Part shown: positions 47,192 through 56,210 of the stretch, one piece after another
Numbering within the stretch: position 1 is the first letter of the stretch
Layout: each line of letters begins with the position of its first letter
DNA from: an uncultured Clostridia bacterium
GTDB taxonomy: Bacteria > Bacillota > Clostridia > Oscillospirales > Ruminococcaceae
NCBI GenBank assembly: GCA_947588805.1
Contig: CANPYR010000009.1
Location: 1 to 58,252 of the forward strand
Direction: 5' to 3'
Length of the DNA stretch: 58,252 nucleotides
Made by a program: the position numbers and the translations under genes
Notes under the pieces: model-generated
Seen by the model: only the letters and a program-made list of their open reading frames with translations
What the model was told of the DNA's origin: nothing
Databases searched by the model: none

Positions 47192-47833
47192 TTATGCTAA
47201 GTCTGCTTTCGTGTAAATCTTGACAGACAAAGACGCGGATATTGCTAAAAACATAAATCCAATCAGAACGATACCGCCACAAATAAGATACGGTGAAAGC
47301 GTAGAAAGGAAGCCCAAATTTAGACCGTCCATTCTCATAAGCAACGGCAGAATAATAGGAGAAGCCATAATGACTACCACAAAAGCAAACTTCGTTTTCT
47401 CATACCCCAGCTTGTATTGTACGGGCAGATATACGCCAATAAAAAGAGCAGTTACAAGAAACATGAGTGCAAACATTGTTATGTCTGCCGTTCCCAATCC
47501 GGGGATAACCAAAGTTTCAATCTCATAAGCGATACAGCAGATCACATAGATCGCCATGCAGAAAATGTATTTTGACAAGACCATTGCTTTCCGTGTAAAT
47601 GGTGTGGCACATAATAATGTCGCGGCTTTGGGAGATTGATACTCTTTCAGAGATACATATTGCAACAGCATAAAAACAGCAAAAATTACGGAGAGAACAA
47701 ACCCTAAAACTCCTGTAAACTCCGGCGTCCGCCACCGCATGAACGGCGGAATAAGAAAAATAAACAAAAGCATAATCAGCACATATTTTTTGACAATCAG
47801 AAAATCCTTTTTCAGCAGGGCAAGCAGCATCAT
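47192..47833 (-). CDS. ABC-2 type permease
   Basis: 213 residues with six hydrophobic segments. The N-terminal LLKKDFLIVKKYVLIMLLFI and the FTRKAMVLSKY loop match the small ABC-2 permeases that pair with YtrB-like ATPases. It overlaps the ATPase stop by 4 bases (ATGATG). Systems of this type export lipids, peptides or antibiotics in Gram-positives; the cargo is not known. Confidence 0.82.
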   Translation of the reverse strand: MMLLALLKKDFLIVKKYVLIMLLFIFLIPPFMRWRTPEFTGVLGFVLSVIFAVFMLLQYVSLKEYQSPKAATLLCATPFTRKAMVLSKYIFCMAIYVICCIAYEIETLVIPGLGTADITMFALMFLVTALFIGVYLPVQYKLGYEKTKFAFVVVIMASPIILPLLMRMDGLNLGFLSTLSPYLICGGIVLIGFMFLAISASLSVKIYTKADLA

Positions 47834-48687
47834 TTTTCACCTCCGATATTTCCAAGCATAATATCCTCAATCGTCGGACGCTCAACCATAACGTCGGGAA
47901 TATAAGACCGTACTTCGGATATTTGCTTTGTAATCCCTGTAAATCCAAAATCAGTTTCCGATATAGATAAAAAGAGCTTGCGTACATCAGTTGATAAAGA
48001 CCGACTATCGCCTTTGACAATCCGATATGTGTCAAGCAAAGTGTCCTTTTCCTCTTGAAAGACGATACGCCCGTTATCAATCATAATGAGCATATCGGCA
48101 ATTTTATCAAGGTCAGAAGTGATATGCGTCGAAAAGAAAACCCCTTTGCCGCCATTCTTCATGTATTCGATTAGAGTTTTCAAAAGCTGGCTTCTGATCA
48201 ACGGGTCAAGTCCGCTGGTCGGCTCGTCCATAATCAAGAGTTCTGCGTTATGAGAAAGAGCCAATGCAAGCGCATACTTCATTTTCATACCTTTAGAAAG
48301 GGTATTGATCTTTTGTCTTGGGTCAAGCGAAAACATATCCATGTACCGCTTAAAATCCTGTTCAGACCATGATGTGTACGCAGAGGAAATGACACTTTTC
48401 ATTTCAGCTAACGAAAGTTCGTCGTAAAAGCACCCGTCGTCTAAAACGATACCAATGCGGTCTTTGATTTGCCTTTCGTTCTTATCCATGTCAAGACCGA
48501 AAAACTGAATGTTGCCGGACATCTTGCTCGTCAGACCTAAAAGCGTCCGCAGCGTTGTTGTTTTACCGGCTCCATTGACGCCAATAAAACCTGTGATACA
48601 CCCCTCCGGCAAAGAGAATGTCACATCTTTCAAAGAGAAATTGCCATACGACTTATTTAAGCCGTTGACCGTCAAAATATCGTTCAT
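47830..48687 (-). CDS. ABC transporter ATPase (YtrB-like)
   Basis: 285 residues. Walker A GVNGAGKTT near 37, signature LSKGMKMKYALALAL near 132, Walker B LLIMDEPTSGLDP near 151, H-loop STHITSDL near 188. The signature has K in place of the usual second G (LSKGM), as in other CcmA/YtrB-type ATPases. The C-terminal 80 residues extend beyond the ATPase core. It sits one base after the GntR gene and is followed by its permease. Confidence 0.92.
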   Translation of the reverse strand: MNDILTVNGLNKSYGNFSLKDVTFSLPEGCITGFIGVNGAGKTTTLRTLLGLTSKMSGNIQFFGLDMDKNERQIKDRIGIVLDDGCFYDELSLAEMKSVISSAYTSWSEQDFKRYMDMFSLDPRQKINTLSKGMKMKYALALALSHNAELLIMDEPTSGLDPLIRSQLLKTLIEYMKNGGKGVFFSTHITSDLDKIADMLIMIDNGRIVFQEEKDTLLDTYRIVKGDSRSLSTDVRKLFLSISETDFGFTGITKQISEVRSYIPDVMVERPTIEDIMLGNIGGEK

Positions 48688-48688
48688 C

Positions 48689-49063
48689 TCAATCCTCCTC
48701 GTAAAGAATATCCATCATGGAGTTAAGTTCTTCTTTACTGATTTTTAGTGATTTTGCTGTCTGTATCATATCCAGCATTTTTTGTTCTACAAGACGTCGT
48801 TTGGAGTCCCGGAGTAATTCAAGATTGCTTGTAGATACAAACGTCCCTATTCCTACTTGACTTACAATAAATCCCTCTTGCTCTAATTCCTCATATACCC
48901 GTCGAATTGTCAGGACGCTAACTTTCAAATCATTGGCAAAGGCTCGGATAGAGGGAAGCGCGTCCCCTTCAACCAATTCTTCTTTGAGAATGGCGTCTTT
49001 GATTTGGTCTTTGATTTGCTGGTATAAGGGTGTATCTGAATTGTTTGAAATCAGTATTTTCAA
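48689..49063 (-). CDS. GntR-family regulator (YtrA type)
   Basis: 124 residues from a TTG at 49063 behind GGAGAAAGAGG; the longer frame to 49126 would run through the promoter. The short C-terminal domain marks the YtrA subfamily. The winged helix shows PLYQQIKDQIKDAI, LPSIRAFANDLKVSVLTIRR and YEELEQEGFI. YtrA repressors control adjoining ABC exporters and respond to cell-wall antibiotics in Bacillus; that response here is inference. First gene of the operon. Confidence 0.88.
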   Translation of the reverse strand: MKILISNNSDTPLYQQIKDQIKDAILKEELVEGDALPSIRAFANDLKVSVLTIRRVYEELEQEGFIVSQVGIGTFVSTSNLELLRDSKRRLVEQKMLDMIQTAKSLKISKEELNSMMDILYEED

Positions 49064-49089
49064 TAAACCTCTTTCTCCTTCCCTTTGGC

Positions 49090-49137
49090 GTGATGTTTTT
49101 ACATACACATTATAACCAATAAGCACATTCTTGTCAA
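49090..49137 (-). promoter_or_regulatory. Promoter and operator of the GntR-ABC operon
   Basis: Minus strand TTGACA (49137-49132), 17-base spacer, TATAAT (49114-49109). An inverted repeat, GTGATGTTTTTACATACAC (plus 49090-49108), lies directly downstream of the -10 and is the likely YtrA-type operator. Confidence 0.7.
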
Positions 49138-49141
49138 TAGG

Positions 49142-49522
49142 CTTTTGAAATTTTATTTTCCTTTATAAGAGCTTGGAATAGCGTGGGCGGCTTCTATATT
49201 AGTCTTGTTTGTAGCGCCTCTTTACCGTAGAGGAGCATTAGATTGAGTGAGATGAGAAAACATAAGAAGTCAAAAATTTACCGTTCTCACTGTGCCGAAC
49301 AGGTCGGGCAGTCATTCGGGCAAGCCCACCTTGCTGCGACAAAAAAGTTTTCGATTCCCTGCCTGCGGTTCTTAATTTATTACTCAAACATAAAAATCGA
49401 CCCTTGCCCCATTTTAGTGTGCAAGAGCCGAGACGGTTTGTATGGTTGTTTTTTGATTGTAAGCGTGGGAAATGGGTTAGGATCTTTAAGTGTGGGGAAC
49501 ACCGCTTCCTCATCTCCCCCTC
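49142..49522. other. Probable right edge of the accessory region
   Basis: Overlapping open frames on both strands (49238-49513 minus and 49243-49671 plus) have no ribosome site and cannot both be real. I see no gene here. The mobile-element-like DNA probably ends in this stretch, before the M56 gene. Confidence 0.4.
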
Positions 49523-51739
49523 CTACCGCCTCTCCTCAATCCTTACCAGGCCCGCGATCACCTCTACGTCTTCCTTTTCGATCATCCCGCTGTCAAACTC
49601 AAACGCCGCATAGACGTTCAGATCGGCGTTATAGGAAAGTATCCCGTAATTTTCCCTGCCGTCGCGCATGACAGCTACGGTCGCGATCTCAAAGGTCGCG
49701 TTTGAAATCAGGCGCTTGTACGTTCCCTCAACGTCGAACCGCTCTGAGATGGGGGCGTAAATATCCCTTTCGCTGCGCGTGGTTTCCGGGCTGTATTCGT
49801 CAAACGAAACAGCGCCGATTGCCGCTCCGTCCGCGTTGTAAATATTCCACTTCCCGTTCGGCATGAAATCAAGATACGGATTTTCTCCGTCGCTCCTTGA
49901 AACGCTCATTCCGTCAAGAAGCCGGAAGTAAATGTCAAACTCCCTGCCGTCGCCAGAAGCGTAGTCCCCGGAAGATACCGAAACCGTTTGGTTCAGAGTC
50001 ACGATCTGCGCAATAGTAACCGTTCTGAGGATATTTTCGCACCGCTCCTCAAAGCCGCTGTCATCGGGGTCGGTTTTGATGAAGTTTACATACATGCACC
50101 ACTCGCCGTCTCTGACAATATATGTCGAATTCTCGTAGTCTCCCGACATGAAGCTGACAATGCTTCTACTTTTGAACAGATACGGCTCCTCGGGCGACCA
50201 TTCATGTTCGCCCTCCTCCAAGACCCTCACGTTTTCCGCTTCGCCATCGACAGGCGTATAATCTTTCGGAAGCTCCGTGCCCACCGGGAACTGGCGGAAG
50301 AAGTCGGGGTTATAGTCATCGGCTGGGAATGGATTTCCGATGATTTCGAGCGCCTTACCGTTTTCGTCGTCAGCAACTGAAAAGCCGTTGAAATTCCAGT
50401 TTTCGGGCAGAGCGAATCTTACGCTCAGATAGTTGTCGGTCTCATAATCGGTAAGCTGCCAGCTCGGCGCACCCTCCGGTTTTTCGAGGTGCGCGGCGAG
50501 CATCGATGTCTGATGTTCGGTATATCCGTCCGGAACGGTAAAACCGGTATTCTCCGGCTCGGGCTGCGGCTGCGGCTCGGGATTTTCGGGATTCGGCACT
50601 TCGTTTTCATCGCCGACGTTCGCGGGACCGTCGGTAACAGGCGGGTTCATATCTTCCTCGTTGGGAGTAACATCGGAAACGCTATCGGGGATCTTCGAGA
50701 ACCCTATAACCGCCCCGACAATAACTACCAGCACCGCCACGGCGATCAGAAGCACCGCTCCGCTCTTTTTGTTGAATTTAGTCATTATATTTAAAAACCT
50801 CTTCTTTAATATTTTTTTGCCGCCGGCAAATCCGGTCGACAGCCCGCTCGGTGCGGGACTTTTTTCGGCTATAGTCGAATAAATAGCCTCGGTATACGCC
50901 TTTTTTACATCAAATCCGGCGTTCGCGACCACGCCGTCGTCAACGGAAAGCTCCATATCCACATCAGCCCTCCGTCTCATCAGCCATACAAGCGGGTTGA
51001 ACCAGTGCAGCGAAACCGCCGCCGCCATCAGAAGCTTCACCCAAATGTCGCGGCGCTTAAAGTGTATAAGCTCGTGTTTGATAATAAAGCTCATCTGCTC
51101 CTGCGTATAATCCGCGCGCGGCAGAACCATTATCGGCCTGAGATATCCCATTATCATCGGCGTGGGCGCGTCGGGCGAGTATATAAGCTCAAGCCGCCCA
51201 TGCGGAGCCACCTCCCGCCGAAGCGATATAAAGGTATCATACGCCGAGCCCTCGGTGAGTTTACAGCCGTGTTTTCGCATCTTCCTCTTATAAAGCAGAA
51301 AAGTTGAAAGCTGTCCTGCAAACAGTATTACCGCTCCCGCCGCCCAGACCGCAGACATGACCGAAAGCGGCGATGCGGATTTATTTATCCCGCCGTCGGA
51401 TTCCGTCTCGCTCGGTCGGCTTATCGGTTCCACAAGCCGCTGAGGTATTACTATCTCAAATCTCGGATAGGTCCTTCCCGGGCGGTAATCTTCGGTCCCG
51501 GTTCCGGTCTCGGATGAATAGATCGCTCCCTGCTCCTCGGCCGCCTTATCGCTCCCCGACGGGAACCATCCTATCGGGATAAGAAGTCTCAGAGCTATCA
51601 CCGTCCATATCCAAAACCGCCACTTTGCGGCATAGCGCTGATCCACGAGCGAAGAAAACGCTAAAAATATCCCGATAAGTATCCCCGCCGAAAGCGACGC
51701 TCCGAGGATCCCGACAAAAATCTCACTCACGGTTCTCAC
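49523..51739 (-). CDS. BlaR1/MecR1-type M56 metallopeptidase sensor
   Basis: 738 residues. Four membrane helices surround a cytoplasmic zinc protease site HELIHFKRRD near 216 (HEXXH). A fourth helix follows at about 320-345 (SGAVLLIAVAVLVVIVGAVI), then a Pro/Glu-rich linker and an extracellular domain of about 350 residues that is not a penicillin-binding fold (no SXXK at the expected place). In BlaR1 a signal outside triggers cleavage of BlaI. Here the sensor part is different, so the signal is probably not a beta-lactam. It overlaps the BlaI gene by 17 bases. Confidence 0.87.
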   Translation of the reverse strand: MRTVSEIFVGILGASLSAGILIGIFLAFSSLVDQRYAAKWRFWIWTVIALRLLIPIGWFPSGSDKAAEEQGAIYSSETGTGTEDYRPGRTYPRFEIVIPQRLVEPISRPSETESDGGINKSASPLSVMSAVWAAGAVILFAGQLSTFLLYKRKMRKHGCKLTEGSAYDTFISLRREVAPHGRLELIYSPDAPTPMIMGYLRPIMVLPRADYTQEQMSFIIKHELIHFKRRDIWVKLLMAAAVSLHWFNPLVWLMRRRADVDMELSVDDGVVANAGFDVKKAYTEAIYSTIAEKSPAPSGLSTGFAGGKKILKKRFLNIMTKFNKKSGAVLLIAVAVLVVIVGAVIGFSKIPDSVSDVTPNEEDMNPPVTDGPANVGDENEVPNPENPEPQPQPEPENTGFTVPDGYTEHQTSMLAAHLEKPEGAPSWQLTDYETDNYLSVRFALPENWNFNGFSVADDENGKALEIIGNPFPADDYNPDFFRQFPVGTELPKDYTPVDGEAENVRVLEEGEHEWSPEEPYLFKSRSIVSFMSGDYENSTYIVRDGEWCMYVNFIKTDPDDSGFEERCENILRTVTIAQIVTLNQTVSVSSGDYASGDGREFDIYFRLLDGMSVSRSDGENPYLDFMPNGKWNIYNADGAAIGAVSFDEYSPETTRSERDIYAPISERFDVEGTYKRLISNATFEIATVAVMRDGRENYGILSYNADLNVYAAFEFDSGMIEKEDVEVIAGLVRIEERR

Positions 51740-52115
51740 GCTCCAGTTCGTCGATATAATCCCTCAGCTCCCGAAGGTCGTCGTCTTTAAGAAGGTCGTT
51801 CTTGTAAAGAGTCGCGACGAGACTGCGCGCTGAATTGTTGTAGAGCCTTTTCAGGAAGTTTTCGCTCGCTCCGGCCTTGTAATCGTTTTCGCTCACCGTC
51901 GCCGAATAGCTGTTCATCCCCTCGCTCCGCGTGCACTTGACATACCCCTTGTCCTCAAGGCGGTAGAGCGACGACATCAGAGACGAAAGCGGCCAGTCCC
52001 TGCGGCCTTTGAGCTTGTCGCGTATCGCCACCGAACTAAGCGCCTTATCCTCTGACCAGATCGCCTGCATGATCTCAAGCTCGGCTTCGCCCAGTTTTTT
52101 CAGATTGTTTTTCAA
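51723..52115 (-). CDS. BlaI/MecI-family repressor
   Basis: 130 residues. The winged-helix domain (LGEAELEIMQAIWSEDKALS, then WPLSSLMSSLYRLEDKGYV) and the C-terminal dimer arm (SENFLKRLYNNSARSLVATL) fit the family. It is the partner of the downstream M56 sensor and should bind the paired operators in its own promoter. GAGGTGAT lies upstream of the ATG. Confidence 0.9.
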   Translation of the reverse strand: MKNNLKKLGEAELEIMQAIWSEDKALSSVAIRDKLKGRRDWPLSSLMSSLYRLEDKGYVKCTRSEGMNSYSATVSENDYKAGASENFLKRLYNNSARSLVATLYKNDLLKDDDLRELRDYIDELERENRE

Positions 52116-52128
52116 AATATCACCTCTT

Positions 52129-52177
52129 ATTATGCTGCTGCGTAATGTATTATACTACCGCATAATCAAAATGTCAA
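52129..52177 (-). promoter_or_regulatory. BlaI promoter with two operator sites
   Basis: Minus strand TTGACA (52177-52172), 17-base spacer, TATAAT (52154-52149). Two related 18-mers, ATTATGCGGTAGTATAAT (52166-52149) and ATTACGCAGCAGCATAAT (52146-52129), differ at four positions, all transitions. Site one overlaps the -10 and spacer. Confidence 0.8.
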
Positions 52178-52290
52178 GAGGGTGGGGGAAATTTTTATAT
52201 ATTTTTCAAGTTTGGAATTTAGAAGACATTTTTATATGTACAGTGTGTTTTGCAAACGTCACGCTATACGCGCGCACGGCGTTTATGTGA

Positions 52291-52354
52291 AAAAAATCTC
52301 CTTTTGCTTTAATAACGACGCGGGTACCGAACCGCACCGAAAAAGCAAAAGGAG
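52291..52354 (-). terminator. Terminator, probably for the rsmA transcript
   Basis: A perfect 13-bp stem: CTCCTTTTGCTTT (52298-52310) with its complement (52342-52354). On the minus strand it is followed by ATTTTTTT. It lies about 300 bases past rsmA. Confidence 0.7.
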
Positions 52355-52640
52355 CTCGTTTAGAAAACAGAAATCAGAGGTCGGAAGTCAGAGGGATGGC
52401 GGCTTTAAGTCTCTGCGGTAAAGCGTGGGCGCGATAAAGGCGCGGGTGCGGCTTTCGCTCCCAACGCCCTTTGAGGCAGCTTTTCCCTTCCGGCTCCCAC
52501 CCGGGCGAAGCCCGGCGCGCTTCGCGCGCGACTTGCCGTCCTTCGTCCGGCGAGTCCGTCCGGCCTGCGGCCGTCCGCGGGCTTCGCCCTGACTAATCCG
52601 CTGTCCCGCTCTCCCCTCCCCTCAAAATTATATCCCGATC
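52355..52640. repeat. Heptamer array and GC-rich hairpin cluster
   Basis: The heptamer array is at about 52366-52393. From 52496 to 52600 there is a run of perfect small hairpins: CCGGGCGAAGCCCGG, GCGCGCTTCGCGCGC and CCGGCCTGCGGCCG-type units. The order of elements resembles 12477-12660. No gene seen. Confidence 0.6.
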
Positions 52641-52646
52641 TAATCT

Positions 52647-53513
52647 TTACCCCCTCTCATCCATCGCCTTGTCTATCCTTAAAAAATCTTCCATTTTAAG
52701 CTGCTCCGGCCTTAAATTAAGAGCTATCCCGGCTGAGACAAGTATCTCCTCAGCGGCCGATTTTTCTATCCCGCAACCGCCCGAAAGCGCGTTCAGTACC
52801 GTTTTCCTTCTTTGCGTGAACATCCCTTTTACCGTCCTGAAAAATCGCTTTTCATCTCTTACCTCCGGAACGTCCTCCCGCACGCTTAATCTTATTACCG
52901 AGCTGTCTACCTGCGGAGAAGGCATGAAGCTCCCGCGGGAAACGTTAAAAAGCTTCTCGGAACGGCTGTAAAAATCTACCGCTACCGTCGCCGCTCCCGC
53001 GTTTCTTGTCCCGAGCGGCGCGCAGAGCCTGTCGGCGGCTTCTCGCTGGACCATCGTCGTGACCGATTTGACCGGAAGCCTGTCCCCTAAAAGCTTCATC
53101 ACTACCGGACTCGTTATATAATACGGCAGGTTTGCGCATATCACCGTCTCCATCCCGTCAAATTCCTCCGAAATGAGCTTTTTCAGATCCGTCTCCATCA
53201 CGTCCGCGTTTATGACTTTGAGATTTTTATATTCCGATAACGTCTCTGAAAGTATCGGTATAAGCCTTTTGTCAAGCTCGATCGCAACCACCTTATCAGC
53301 TCTCATGCAAAGCTCGCTCGTGAGAACCCCTATCCCCGGTCCGATCTCTATAACTCCCCTTCCCTGCTTCGCACCGCCCATCTCGGCGATTTTAGGGCAT
53401 ACCGAGGGATTTATCAGAAAATTCTGCCCGAGCTTTTTCGAGAACGTAAAGCCGTGCTTTGAAAGGATCGATTTTATCACTCCGGGATCGCTTAAATTCT
53501 GCACTCTTTTCAC
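52647..53513 (-). CDS. rsmA: 16S rRNA dimethyladenosine transferase
   Basis: 288 residues. It dimethylates A1518 and A1519 of 16S rRNA with SAM. KKLGQNFLIN near 27, the SAM-binding EIGPGIGVLTSELC and the catalytic NLPYYITSPVV are all present, as is the C-terminal helical domain (MFTQRRKTVLNALSG). It overlaps the upstream gene by 4 bases. Resistance to kasugamycin follows from loss of this gene in other bacteria. Confidence 0.96.
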   Translation of the reverse strand: MKRVQNLSDPGVIKSILSKHGFTFSKKLGQNFLINPSVCPKIAEMGGAKQGRGVIEIGPGIGVLTSELCMRADKVVAIELDKRLIPILSETLSEYKNLKVINADVMETDLKKLISEEFDGMETVICANLPYYITSPVVMKLLGDRLPVKSVTTMVQREAADRLCAPLGTRNAGAATVAVDFYSRSEKLFNVSRGSFMPSPQVDSSVIRLSVREDVPEVRDEKRFFRTVKGMFTQRRKTVLNALSGGCGIEKSAAEEILVSAGIALNLRPEQLKMEDFLRIDKAMDERG

Positions 53514-54079
53514 TCCATGTCCTTAAGAATTTCGGGGAACTTTGCTTTTAAGAAGAATCTGTAGTCCGCAGCCGCGGTCTTAAATTCCTCTCTTATCGTG
53601 TTTTTTATCCATTCATGTCCCTTTGGAGTCACGTCCTTGTATCTCAAAATCCTCACAAGCCCCGCTTTTTCGGCTTCAAGTATCGCTTCATACGCGTCCG
53701 GGACAAATTCGCAGCTTATAACCTCCACGGGCTTATCCGACGTTACCGCGTCCGGGATCTTTACTTCAAAGCCGCAGTCTTTAACGTCGCTTGCGGAATA
53801 GATATATCCCGAAACGCCCTTGAAGGTTTCCTCCGTGGCTCCGGGGTAGTACTCCTCGATCCTCTGAATCCCTCCCGGATCGAAGCCGTACGCCGCCCAC
53901 TTCGTCCAGACTCCGGGGTTTTCAAAGCCGTTTTCAAGACAGAATTTTTGGATGGCGTTTGAGAGATACACCAGGACGTTTTCACGCTTTTTGGAAAAAT
54001 AGACAAGCGGTCTGTGATGGTTAGAGATCCTCGGCTCTAAGATCTTTATTCCCTCTGTCCGGGACGCGTGGTAGAACAT
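53510..54079 (-). CDS. Hypothetical protein upstream of rsmA
   Basis: 189 residues, soluble. The start MFYHASRTEGIKILEPRISN and PLVYFSKKRENVLVYLSNAI form a conserved-looking opening; proteins with HAS-G-LEPR-S-H-PLVYFS blocks occur in Clostridia and have an ADP-ribosyltransferase-like look, which I cannot confirm. The second half contains SCEFVPDAYEAI and a Lys-rich region. GGAG lies near the ATG. It overlaps rsmA by 4 bases, so it is co-transcribed with it. Confidence 0.65.
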   Translation of the reverse strand: MFYHASRTEGIKILEPRISNHHRPLVYFSKKRENVLVYLSNAIQKFCLENGFENPGVWTKWAAYGFDPGGIQRIEEYYPGATEETFKGVSGYIYSASDVKDCGFEVKIPDAVTSDKPVEVISCEFVPDAYEAILEAEKAGLVRILRYKDVTPKGHEWIKNTIREEFKTAAADYRFFLKAKFPEILKDME

Positions 54080-54134
54080 TTATTCGTCGGCTCCTTTCCG
54101 ATTTTATTATTTTAATTTAATAACTTTATTATTT

Positions 54135-54349
54135 TTATATACTCTCCCGACTGTCGGAATAATTCCCGGTCGTGGATCGGATAATTCTTTTATGTTTCGG
54201 GATTATGGGATAATATCCGCAGTCGTATGCAAATTCCCGCGCTTCTTTCTCTCTTATGAGCGCCATATCCGGCGAGACGGTATCTGTAACTCCCACCCCT
54301 CTTCGACCCTGCGGTCTACGGTCTCGGAATTTATCTCGCTGTAGTTCAT
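54135..54349 (-). pseudogene. Frameshifted gene remnant
   Basis: ATG at 54349 with GGAGGA about 8 bases upstream opens a 31-residue frame (MNYSEINSETVDRRVEEGWE...) that ends at 54254. From about 54290 the +1-shifted frame continues with coding-like residues (SPDMALIREKEAREFAYDCG, then a basic stretch) to TAA 54137-54135. The opening resembles class I methyltransferases with an ETxDxWVEEGWEWG start, without the rest of the enzyme. The two parts could also be unrelated. It is broken either way. Confidence 0.4.
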
Positions 54350-54361
54350 AAAATCCTCCGC

Positions 54362-54400
54362 TTAAAAAATTCAGCGCTCAGGCATGACCCGGGCGCTGAG
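54362..54400 (-). terminator. rpsB-tsf terminator
   Basis: Minus strand TCAGCGC (54399-54393) pairs with GCGCTGA (54377-54371), followed by ATTTTTTAAG. Confidence 0.8.
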
Positions 54401-54415
54401 TTAAATTTTTCGGAA

Positions 54416-55321
54416 TTACTTGATCATCGAAGCGACTTCGTCCGCGAAGTTGTCCTCTTTCTTCTGGATTCCTTCGCCGCGCTCGTAACGCACGTAATCT
54501 ACGACCTTGATCCTGCCGCCGAGCTCCTTGGCGCACTTATCGACATACTTGCCGACTGTGAGGTCTCCGTCCTTGATGAATTCCTGATCGACAAGGCAGT
54601 TCTCGGAATAGTACTTTCCGACCTTGCCTTCGACTATCTTCGCAAGAACCTGCTCCGGCTTGCCCTTCATCTTCGGGTCCTCGGCCATCTGCGCGAGCAT
54701 AATCTTCTTCTCGTTCTCTAAGACCTCGGCGGGAACGTGGTCTCTGTCAAGATAGGAAGCGTTCATCGAAGCTACCTGCATGGCGACGTCCTTTCCGCAT
54801 TCGTTCGCCTTATCGCCGAGATCGGTATCAAGCTTTACCAGAACTCCGATCCTGCCGCCGCCGTGGACGTAGCTCACGATATCGCCCTCCATGCGGACAA
54901 ATCTTCTTATCTGGATGTTCTCACGGATCTTGAGGAAGAGCTCCTGAAGCTCCTGCTCTACCGTCATCCCGGAAGCGGTCTTTGCAGCTTTAAGAGCGTC
55001 CACGTCCGCGGGATCGGTATCCGCTACAGCCTTGCATACGGTGTTTACAAAGTTTTTGAAGTCCTCGGTATTCGCAACGAAGTCGGTCTCGGAATTAACC
55101 TCTACCATCGCCGCCACGCCGTTCTCCACGCATACGGCTACAAGGCCCTCCGCAGCTACTCTTCCGGCTTTCTTAGCCTGAGTTGCGAGTCCCTTTTCAC
55201 GAAGTATCACTATCGCTTTCTCGAAGTCTCCGTCGGCTTCTACAAGCGCTTTTTTGCAGTCCATCATTCCGACGCCGGTTCTCTCGCGAAGCGTCGCAAC
55301 GTCTTTAGCGGTAATTGCCAT
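54416..55321 (-). CDS. tsf: Elongation factor Ts
   Basis: 301 residues. EF-Ts recycles EF-Tu by exchanging GDP for GTP. It has the N-terminal UBA-like helix (LRERTGVGMMDCKKALVEAD), the core motif GRVAAEGLV, MVEVNSETDFVA and the C-terminal QEFIKDGDLTVGKYV. GGAGAGAT lies upstream. It is 103 bases after rpsB in the usual order. Confidence 0.97.
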   Translation of the reverse strand: MAITAKDVATLRERTGVGMMDCKKALVEADGDFEKAIVILREKGLATQAKKAGRVAAEGLVAVCVENGVAAMVEVNSETDFVANTEDFKNFVNTVCKAVADTDPADVDALKAAKTASGMTVEQELQELFLKIRENIQIRRFVRMEGDIVSYVHGGGRIGVLVKLDTDLGDKANECGKDVAMQVASMNASYLDRDHVPAEVLENEKKIMLAQMAEDPKMKGKPEQVLAKIVEGKVGKYYSENCLVDQEFIKDGDLTVGKYVDKCAKELGGRIKVVDYVRYERGEGIQKKEDNFADEVASMIK

Positions 55322-55424
55322 ATTATATCTCTCCTTATATCTTCCGAACCGCCCCCGCGGCTTATATACCTTGGGAACGCCTTGGGGATGATCCGGCTGT
55401 CTTTAAATCTTAATTATTTAATAA

Positions 55425-56165
55425 TTATTCGGCGTCCTCGGTCTCCGCGCCTTCCTCAACGGTTTCGCCCTCGGCTGCGGTAGCTCCGGCTCTGCCTTCG
55501 ATAATAGCGTCGGCGATAGCTCCGGAAATGAGCTTGATGGCGCGGATAGCGTCGTCGTTTCCGGGGATCACATAATCAACCTCGTCGGGATCGCAGTTTG
55601 TATCCACAATCGCTACGACGGGAATACCGAGTTTTCTGGCTTCGCTTACGGCGATCTTCTCACGCTTCGGATCGACGATAAAGAGCGCGGAAGGGATCTT
55701 GGTCATATTCTTGATACCGCCCAGATACTTTTCAAGCTTCTCGATCTCAAGCTGGAGCTTAACGACTTCCTTCTTGGGAAGAAGATCGAAGGTCCCGTCG
55801 GTCTCCATCTTATGGAGCTGCTCGAGTCTGCGGATTCTTGTCTGGATGGTCTTGAAGTTTGTCATCATGCCGCCGAGCCAACGTGCGTTCACATAGTGAG
55901 CGTTAGCTCTTAACGCTTCCTCGCGGATGGAATCGCTCGCCTGTTTCTTTGTCCCGACGAATACGATCTCCCCGCCCTCTGCGGAAAGCTCGCGCACGAA
56001 CATATAAGCTTCCTCAAGCTTGCGCACGGTCTTCTGCAGGTCGATGATGTAAATTCCGTTTCTTTCGGTGAAGATGTAGGGAGCCATCTTCGGGTTCCAT
56101 CTTCTTGAAGGGTGGCCGAAATGTACGCCGGCTTCAAGAAGCTGCTTCATTGATACTACTGCCAT
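55425..56165 (-). CDS. rpsB: 30S ribosomal protein S2
   Basis: 246 residues from the ATG at 56165 behind AAGGAGGT; the frame upstream to 56258 lies in the leader and is rejected. It contains [37 protein letters not shown] and [13 protein letters not shown]. The C-terminal tail is acidic ([15 protein letters not shown]). First gene of the rpsB-tsf operon. Confidence 0.97.
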   Translation of the reverse strand: MAVVSMKQLLEAGVHFGHPSRRWNPKMAPYIFTERNGIYIIDLQKTVRKLEEAYMFVRELSAEGGEIVFVGTKKQASDSIREEALRANAHYVNARWLGGMMTNFKTIQTRIRRLEQLHKMETDGTFDLLPKKEVVKLQLEIEKLEKYLGGIKNMTKIPSALFIVDPKREKIAVSEARKLGIPVVAIVDTNCDPDEVDYVIPGNDDAIRAIKLISGAIADAIIEGRAGATAAEGETVEEGAETEDAE

Positions 56166-56210
56166 GGTAGTAACCTCCTTGTTTGGTTTAAGAATTTTTT
56201 TGTACCTCCC

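Noticed and set aside
49238-49671. Overlapping frames on both strands before the M56 gene
   Set aside because: No ribosome site on either; both seem to be mobile-element debris.
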